Shown here one piece after another: positions 52,001 through 61,162 of a stretch of DNA of 64,000 nucleotides (the first letter of the stretch is position 1; every line of letters begins with the position of its first letter). The DNA is taken from assembly GCA_036877525.1 (NCBI GenBank), contig JAZGTH010000067.1, positions 5,522,501 to 5,586,500 of the forward strand, read 5' to 3'. The stretch is from Chromobotia macracanthus. Taxonomy: Eukaryota > Chordata > Actinopteri > Cypriniformes > Botiidae. The translations under genes and the position numbers were made by a program. Under the pieces are notes generated by a model. It saw only the letters and a list, made by a program, of their open reading frames with translations. It ran no database searches and was not told where the DNA came from.

Positions 52001-53703
52001 ACACATGTGTAACTGTTAGAGATAAGGACACAATGGCCTCAAGGTGGTTGAGCACCTTACATTTAGTGTAGAGGAAATAGGAGCAGAACAATCGGACCAC
52101 AGTCAACCTGTCCACATCCTTGACCTTTGCAGAGATCGATTCAACACAAAAACACTTAAAGGTAGTTAAGTTCAAACAAAAAATGAATGTTCTATCAAAA
52201 CTTTCTCACCATGAAAGTACCATGAATGTTCCATATCTTTTGAAGTCATGCGATGTAGTGTTCCACAGAGGATAACAATCAAAGAAGTTTAGGAAGACAT
52301 GGGGGTAAGTAAATAATGAAAGTATTTTTATTTTGGTGTATTGTAAAATACCTTAAGCACAACTCCAGAGAATGTATTAAAGGGATTTATTTTCCTCAGC
52401 GTTGATGCCCTTGATTTGTTTACTGGAGACTTTAATGCTTGTGTAAAGCTGCTTTGAAACAGTATGTGATGTGACAAGCGCTACACATATAAAGCAGAAT
52501 TGTATTAAAGAGCACAAAAGCAGCACAACAGTTGAGACTGAGTATTGGACTGAGTATTCTTCCGTGTCCTACAGAATGTCCGTTGACGATGGCGGCGCAG
52601 CTGGAAGGTTGTGCGGAGCTCATCAAGGTTCTGAAGAACGGAGGAGCTCACCTGGATTTCAGGACCCGAGATGGCATCACGGCTCTTCACAAAGCCGTCC
52701 GCACCAAGAACCACACGGCACTAATTGTGAGTAACACTCACATTCATTGTGCCTACAATGGAAGGGGACATAGGGTTCTCATACATACTTGAAAGAGACA
52801 TCAGAGGTGCGATGCGAGCGTGTCCTTCAGCTCGCTGGAAGCAGTCTGTGTGTGTGTATGTCCAGACATGAGTCACAGAGTGGCACAAAGATGAAAAGCA
52901 TTCATTGACAGAGGTTTGTATAAAAGCTTTGCATGTTTGTAAAGATCAGAGCAGGTCTTTTAGATGGGGTGGAGGACTGTACACAAGTGATGCGTCACTT
53001 ATCTGAGGTCCAGCCATGAGATGCAGTGTTTCATAAAGCAATGGTGTATTGTTCACAACATGAAGGACATACAAGCATCAGTTCTGCTTCACCAGGTTTT
53101 TCTTTTCTTTTATAGTGACGGCTGATGTGAGGGTGACAAATCTTACCACAGTGTTCCAACAAGAACACGAGAAAGAGAAATTGCATTAAAAACTAAAACT
53201 TTTCAAAGCATAGGTCCACATAGGATGTATTTAAATGTATTTAGGTACAATAAAAAACGAAATCTTACCCCACAGGCAAATTGTCTTTTACATATCTAGC
53301 AAAATTTAGTGAGGTTAATTTATATTTAAAACAAAGTATTTTAAGCTTAAAGCAAGAAATTTGCTTTCAATGGGGTAAGAAATAAAATATTTTTCAAAAT
53401 GGTTCTCGTGTAAATATTGTTTTAAGGATATTTTTATTAAAAAAAGACAAAAAGTTGACTTAAGTTATAAACTAAGTGTGTATTTACAATATGCAAGATC
53501 TATATGAACGTTAACTATATAGCTAGAATGACTATTTTAGTATATTTATTAGACAATTTGTGTTATGAGTATAGCTATAAATAAAATATAATATTACACT
53601 ATTAATGTATTAAATTGTTTATTGAACAATGTTTATCTCCATTTCCTAACAGTATTAAACTTCTTGAGCAAGTACCTTACTATTAATGGTGTTTTAGTGA
53701 ATA

Positions 53704-53737
<34 letters not shown>

Positions 53738-56700
53738 ACGCTGCTGGACCTTGGTGCCTCTCCGGACTACAAAGACAGTCGTGGTCTCACTCCTCTGTAT
53801 CACAGCTCTATGGTGGGGGGTGACCCGTACTGCTGCGAGTTGCTTCTGCATGACCACGCTCAGGTGGGCTGCATGGACGAGAATGGCTGGCAGGAGATAC
53901 ATCAGGTAACACACATACATTACCCAGTGCTCTCATTGGCCCTAATCATTAGAAGAGGCCATCAGAAAACACTTTCATAGTGTGAACACAGAGGTCGATG
54001 CACAGAGGCTAAACAGTCATAACACTTACATACATAAAGTCTTGTCAACAAGAACACCATTAGCAATCCATTTTTTCTGTAATGCCCCATATTCCCAAAT
54101 GGGATATTCTGGATAAACAGGATATTCAACAAAAAGTGACCTTTCGATACCATAATGTAATGAGGGCTGAATGTGAGTAAATATCTCAGCAGAAAAAGAA
54201 AGTAATTTCTTAAATTATTAAATTTTTACTTGCACTGAACAATTATGCACAGTAAGACCAGGAACAGGTATTGTGGAAAGGAAATAGGTCAGGCAGCAGT
54301 TTTAATTTCCTGCTGAAGGTACAGCAGCACCAACCGCACATTCAGTGGTAATAGTCTGAGAGAGGCTGGGATGCTCATGAAACATGACATTAGCCCTGTG
54401 TTTGGTGCAGGAAACCTTGACTAATGTTATTAGTAGACTTCAGAGGAAAAGAAAGATCCTTATAATACACAGTCAGATTTTAGTCAACAAAGTTTTAACC
54501 CAGTGGACACCTGCACCCTATTTTTGTGTGGCCTCTAACCATGTTTTAGAGGCCACACACACACTCATATACTTTAAAGTGTTTCTCTCAGTTAGCAGCC
54601 CTGTGTGACATTTGCATTGGTGATATTCGGCTTTTTCAGCAGTTTAAAAAGGGTGCAGGAGGATAAAGAACAACAGAGAAGAGAGAATGTGTTTAAACGT
54701 GTGTTTATAACGTGTGTATTGATGGTAACGCAGATATGAATGCCACTGTAAACTTTGACCGAATTGTCTGAATGTTTTAGTGCTTGCAGGCACCAAAGTC
54801 CCTTTAAGAAAGTCTCCACACTCTGTGGCCATCTTTGCAATGCCTCCAGGCAGCTATTTCAGTCATACATGACCAAGTCATATCTACTTGAATGGGGGAA
54901 GACGGGTATCTCTAAAATCACTGGCCAAGGTTACAATACAACACTACATTTCAGACCATCTATTAAACCTGACATCAAATTGTGCTATTAAAACAAGTTT
55001 TTCCAAATTTCTTCAGCTACTGTGCATGCAAAGTGGCTTTCAGGTACCTCACAACACTGTACAGAGCCCCCCCCAGAGAATGTTACTGTTTAGCGATTGA
55101 TGATTGGATCTTTTTACTAGTAGAAAGGACTTTCTTTGCTAGTGCGACCATATTGAGTGTTGCAGTAACAACAGAACTGCAGCATCTTGTTAATTTTGTA
55201 ATCTTTGCTGTGTACTGTTAAAGAAAAAAGTTAGTCAATTATCAAAATGCCCTAATTTGGCATTCGAAATCTAACTACAGTACAGTATAGTACAGTACCC
55301 TGCAGTACAGTATAATGGCCTGCAATAACATTCTGGTCCTGTTCCGTCTGGCATCTGTCCCTCAGGCATTTCTGAATCATTTTATCAAAACCCTAAAAGT
55401 ATTTCTCCGCTGCCCTGCAAGCATGAAAATCTCTTTTTGAAATGCAAATTTACTTTCCTTTGAGTCCGCTGTGAGAGAGAAAGAGAGGAAGGACGAGATG
55501 ACGTTATCTGCTCTGTTTATGAGAAACAGCTGAGTGAGAGTGCAACATCTGGAGCACGGTGGATGGATGGATGCCCTCGGGGGGGGCAGAGCTGATGGGT
55601 CAGATAGGAATGTGTGTTTGTACACAGCTGTGGTGTTGTTTCTGTATGTTTACCGTGTATAACCTACGGCGCATTCCCAAAATCAGATCAGGGCGAAAAA
55701 TGTGACAGACATGCCATTAAACTCTGTCACCTGTACCTGACAAACACACATACACAGCTCTTACAGTATGGTACAGAAAGAGAGAGCAGTCGCAGATACA
55801 GCTGATGTGTGTGGTCCAAATGAAGTATAGTAATATCAGTGAATTTTGACCTTGTGGGGGCATTTTCAGGTCTTCCTGAGGAAACAAGCTTATAAATCAT
55901 ACAGAATGATGATGAAAATCTAAAATAGCAGAAAGTTTTCTGTGATTATTAGGTTTAGGGGTAGGGTTAGTGTGAGGGGATAGAATATACAGTTTGTACA
56001 GTATAAAATCGATACTTTAATGATTACATCCCTATTAAACTTGAAAACCCAACGTGTGCATGGGGGGCAGTGGCATTTTTCCTTGCACAATATTTATTTT
56101 TCCACCTCTCTCCCTTCATTCAGTGTTCCCATCCATCTTGCTGACCTGACCCGTTTATAACCTGCCTGTAGCAACCCAAGTCTGTGTGTGTGGACGTGGG
56201 GCAGCTTTAATAATACTTCACTATTCAGTTTAATTGTACTTGTACATCTGTCAGTTTATGTGTGCGTATGTGTGTGTTTTTAAATCTGTTCCAATCACTA
56301 GGTAGCAACACTATTCTGCCTTCTTAGATACTAGGGCAAATTATAATGCAGTCTTGCATGTTTCTGAAATGGAGAAGGCCATCCCAGAATGCATTGCACA
56401 CTCTCTCTCTTTCACACAGGCAGCTTTTAGACAGTTTTTCTACATCCTGCGCTCATTAGCATGCAGCGAGGACATGTTTTGATTATAGTGGAAAGAAAAG
56501 TGACATTGATAACACCAAACAAAGACAAACAATTCTGCTCTTTCTCATTTCACGAAACTGAGAACATCAGAATGTGTGAGAGCGAGAGGCGTGTGTGTGT
56601 GTGTGTGTGAGGCAGGAGCTATTGTTCTGCTCATTAATGTGATTTTGGGTGTCTAGATTACAAAAGCATGTGAGTGGAAAAAGAACCAGCCACTCTAACA

Positions 56701-59018
56701 CAAAGTTTTCTCTGTGTGTGTGTGTGTTATCAGGCATGTCGTCATGGACACGTTCAGCATCTGGAACACCTGCTTTTCTACGGAGCAGACATGAGTGCTC
56801 AGAACGCTTCCGGAAACACTGCCCTGCATGTGTGTGCGCTCTACAACCAGGTAACACACACACACATGTTGGCATATGTGGTTTATGAGGGCTCTACATA
56901 GACATAATGGTTTTTATACTGTACAAACTGTATATTTTGTATATACAGAATATACAGTTTTATATACCCTAAACCTTTTGGACAGAAAACGTTTCACCAT
57001 TTTTTTATTAACAAAAAAATCACCATTTAGTATGTTTTATAAGCAATTTAGTTTATGAGGCAGGCATATGAATGCCTGTGATTTTACCATTTATAATTAC
57101 TGTCAGTTACAGAGTTAATGAGTGTAAAACGAAACATCAGGGTTAGATTTTTCATGCAGTCACACACACACATACAGAAGGTGATGTAATCCTCAGGTGT
57201 GTGCGTGAATGTGTGTGTGTGTGAAGATGACTGAATGTGGGCTCATGCATTTTAATTCTGCTCTTATTCATTATTAATCGATTCTTCCACAACACACGCA
57301 CAAACACCTCCTCACACAGAAACTAAGAAATAGAAGATCAGACTTTAGGGAGCCTGAAAGCACATGTATGTCTCACTCGGTCGGTCTTTCTCTGTCACTC
57401 TCTTTATTTTGAATTGAAATTTAGACAGAATAGAATAGATCTATGGTATATGGTATGTACTTATTAAAGCTGCGTTCCAGAACGTTTGCCTCTCTACTGC
57501 CATCTCTGTTTAAAACATAAAATTGCACGATACTTGCATAGTTATTTCCTTAACATGGCTTTAAGTTTAAACTTAAATTTTAAATGACTTTGGTAAGAAC
57601 AACGTTGTGCCATCTACAGTACCCGGATATGCAATATAGGAGCCGGATCTTCTTTCTGTTTACAGAGTGACATTTTCTGCGTAATCGGACCCAACAGCTC
57701 AAATTAAAAATCGTTATTAAATGATTTTATTCGTTTATTTTAGTTAACAATTTTAGTTAAACTTACCGTTGTGAATTAGTAAAGTAAGGTAAGGAGATGT
57801 GTGTTGTCCTGTACTTGCTCAATAACTGATTTTTCTTCATTTTTAACCAAAAAGGTATTTGCAGCTTTAAGTTAACAAGGTAAAGCTGTGGTACTTGTTT
57901 ATCTTCATTCAGTCACTTTAATAAGATTAAACTACAGCTGACCCTCCCTAATGTAGAATCCAGTCTGACTGCAGTCAGTTACAAACAGATCAGTGACAGC
58001 AAAACAACATGAACATAAAGACACACAATGACCTACATCTGAAACAGCTCAGAACACCATCAAACACTAGTACTAAAGAATGATACAGTGGTTTTTAACA
58101 GTGTTGTACTGAAGCATCATGTCCGTATAAACGTGTTTGTTGTATGCTGAACAAATACTGCATCTCAGTAGCGGCAAATAGACACAAACTGCCAGATATC
58201 TGCGACATCTCAGGTGTGTTACAGATCAAAAAATCTGGTGACACAGAGATAAAAATGTCACAGTGCAGCAAAGGACTTTGTATGTGTATGTGTGTGCTTC
58301 TGACGTAGCTGGGCTGCCAGATTTGGTAATAAATATTTGCTTGTTAAAACTTCAAAGATTGTATTTTAGGGTTAAGGTTAGTATGTACTTCGGTTAGATA
58401 GGTAGTTGATATGACATATCAGGGTTATTTGCAAGTAATTGAGAGGTTACATGGGTTATTAGTACTTTCTAGAATGTATTTACTGCAACACAGGGTGTTT
58501 TAAGTCAACTTCTTAAAAGTGATTAAAGATGAAATCTGTAATGTTAATAAGTTAAAAATAAACAAAAAATCAGTTACTAGGCAAGTATATAACAGATCAA
58601 TGCTCAAAACGGTCTCCTTACTTTACCCTAAATCACCACAATATGTAATAACAATAATAATAATAATAAAACAACAATAATAGTAATAATAAAAATTATT
58701 TATAATTTGAGCTGGGAAATTTCCCAGGAAATGTCAGTTTGAGTTCATTTGACTTTAACATACGTAATGAAAATCAGTATGTAAAGTTACCTGTAATTTT
58801 ATGTTTCAAACAGAAGAGGTAGAGAGGTGAAAGTTACACATTGCAGCTTTAAATGTTTGACACAACAATGTTGTAATGCAAATGATATTATCAGCATAAC
58901 AGTTTAGGAGAAACATTTGGTAGGTCTCTTTTTGCTTGGCGAGCGTAAACCTGGGTTAAAGCTCAACCTGATGATCCACATTATCCCAAAACGATCTGAG
59001 AATGTTCTAAAGTTAAGT

Positions 59019-59057
<39 letters not shown>

Positions 59058-61115
59058 GTTTCCTGACGAGCACTCAGCTGTGATAGTGAGCTGTAAGGAC
59101 TCTCAGTGGATGTTTAGCAGGGCTCAGAGGAGATGTTAGAGTGGATCGATTCCCACTGAGAGACTTTGTAAGGACACACAAGTCTGAGGAGAGACACATT
59201 ACTGGAGAGAAAACCATCAGAGCTGTGATGGAAGGAGAGAGAGTGATCAGGTGTGAAGTGGTGACAGAACGATGAGACGCTGAAAGAGAAAGAGAGGACC
59301 ACCTGAGCTGAAACATAACGGTGGATTTACAAGGACAGGAAATAAACCATCTGATGAGATTTGTGTATGTGCTTGTGTGTGTGTATGAGTGTGGGTTTAC
59401 TTAAGCATATACTGGAGACAAATTTGTACACAAATGCAAGCAAACCCTGACAAATCTGAGCAAAACCACATTTTTGGGACATCCTTTTTTGTAGAAATGG
59501 CATCAAAATATAGTAACTAAATTTCTTTAAGTTGTAAAAATGCAGAACATTTTCGGGTAATATTAGAGTGCGGTTAGGGTTTGTTTATAAAACAAGTAGA
59601 GGTCTATGAAATGTCCCCACATAGATAAGTAAATGTGTGTTTAGCTGTGTTTGTGGGTATCAAATGTATCAAAAAGTAATCAATGTACATTTAGGGGCCC
59701 TAAACAATGCTCACTATGTGAGAACACATTTATTAATGGACTGAGTTCTTAATTTAAATGTGTCTGAGTGATTGTTAGCATGTTGCTCTGGATGTATTAG
59801 TGTTTAGGGCAAATCCCATCCCCTTACTTGCCATAATATGGATATGAAACGTTTATGGAATTTTATGGGACTTTATTACACACATTTCATTTCATGCTGA
59901 TGCTATTGTGGTATTATTGATTTAAGACTTACCCAGCACATAAAACAAAACTGTGATTGGTGCTTCACATATCAGTCAGACCTCTCTTTCTGCATAAGTG
60001 GGTGGTTTCAACCAGAATAAGCAAATTGTACCAGATTTAATGCTGGCAGCCTGACTGTTTTAGACTAATCTGTTTCTATTCTTCTGCAGTTTCACCACTA
60101 GAGGTCAGATGTTCCTCTGTTGTCCATCAGATGTGTTCAGAACCGGTTACAATGTCTTACTGGTGTAAAAGGCCACGTTTACTGTAGTATTGATGTTCGT
60201 ATGGCTGTTTCTGCAGGCTTAAATGGTTCTAATAATTCCTCTGTGTGTTTGGCTGTGTGTGTGGCTTGGCATTAGTGTATATAGCGTGATACTGAGAGTT
60301 TGTGTCCTTCCAACGGATCGATAGTGCGAATGAGCAGAGAGAGAGAGAGAGTTTGATGAGGAGGCTCAATCATAGCTGTGTTAATTCAGTCTGTAGTCAA
60401 GATTACATATTGATTTTTGCACAGAGTTGTAACACATACAGAGCAATGTCTCCTGTATGACACAGTGGATTTGTTCAGAATAACCTACTGTCATACTATC
60501 CCTACTTTTTTTAACCCATAATGCAATGCACTTTGTATTGTTGTTTTATTTGTCCTTTTTGATATAATAAGAACTAAAAATATTATTTGTGTTATTTATG
60601 AAAACTTGCAGGCTAAATAGTTTTGGCTGTATCTTACGGTTAAGCTTTAAATGCTACCTTACTCATACATTCATTGTTAACGCAGTTGTCGTCTTTTGAA
60701 TGCACACTGGTGTAATAATGTTGTTGGTTTGTGTTTGTTAGAGACCCATCCAAAGGAAGCATTTAGTTAAACAAAGTAAGGAATCGATAACCGTTAGAGT
60801 GAAAATGGGCAAATATCTGCAAAACAAAATCAATTATCTGTCAATCTCCAGCATAGACACTGCTAAGCTCTGTGTGTGTGTGTGTGTGTGTGTGAGAAAG
60901 AGAGAGCTGTAATTAAATGTTAGCACACTGGTTCCACTCAAGGTGTGTTAGTGGGCCAAGAGACGCTGTGATGTTTCATTACACACCACTGCGAGAAAAG
61001 TAGGACACCAGTCCCAGCTGAGTCATGTCTGTGTTATAAAGCTTACAGTATAAGTGTGAATGTGTATGTGTGTGTTTGGGCTGTCAAGTCTGTCTGCAGA
61101 GAGAAAAAGAGAAAG

Positions 61116-61162
<47 letters not shown>

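Larger units (their letters stand above)
53906..56733 (+). other. shank3 intron 6 (2.8 kb)
   Basis: GTAACA...CAG. It holds repeat R2 copy 2 at 54794-55204, a GGGGACA-type copy at 55846-56036 and TG runs at 56590-56609 and 56713-56726. 53920-54790 and 55210-55840 show nothing recognised, apart from short TACAGTA-type tandem units at about 55277-55310. Confidence 0.88.

Noticed and set aside
57464..58852. Endogenous virus or autonomous transposon
   Set aside because: No frame over 60 codons and no polymerase, integrase or transposase motif; only inverted ends are seen.
59074..59316. 80-codon minus-strand Ser-rich frame in intron 7
   Set aside because: No recognisable domain; a GA-rich plus strand gives Ser/Leu-rich minus frames by chance.
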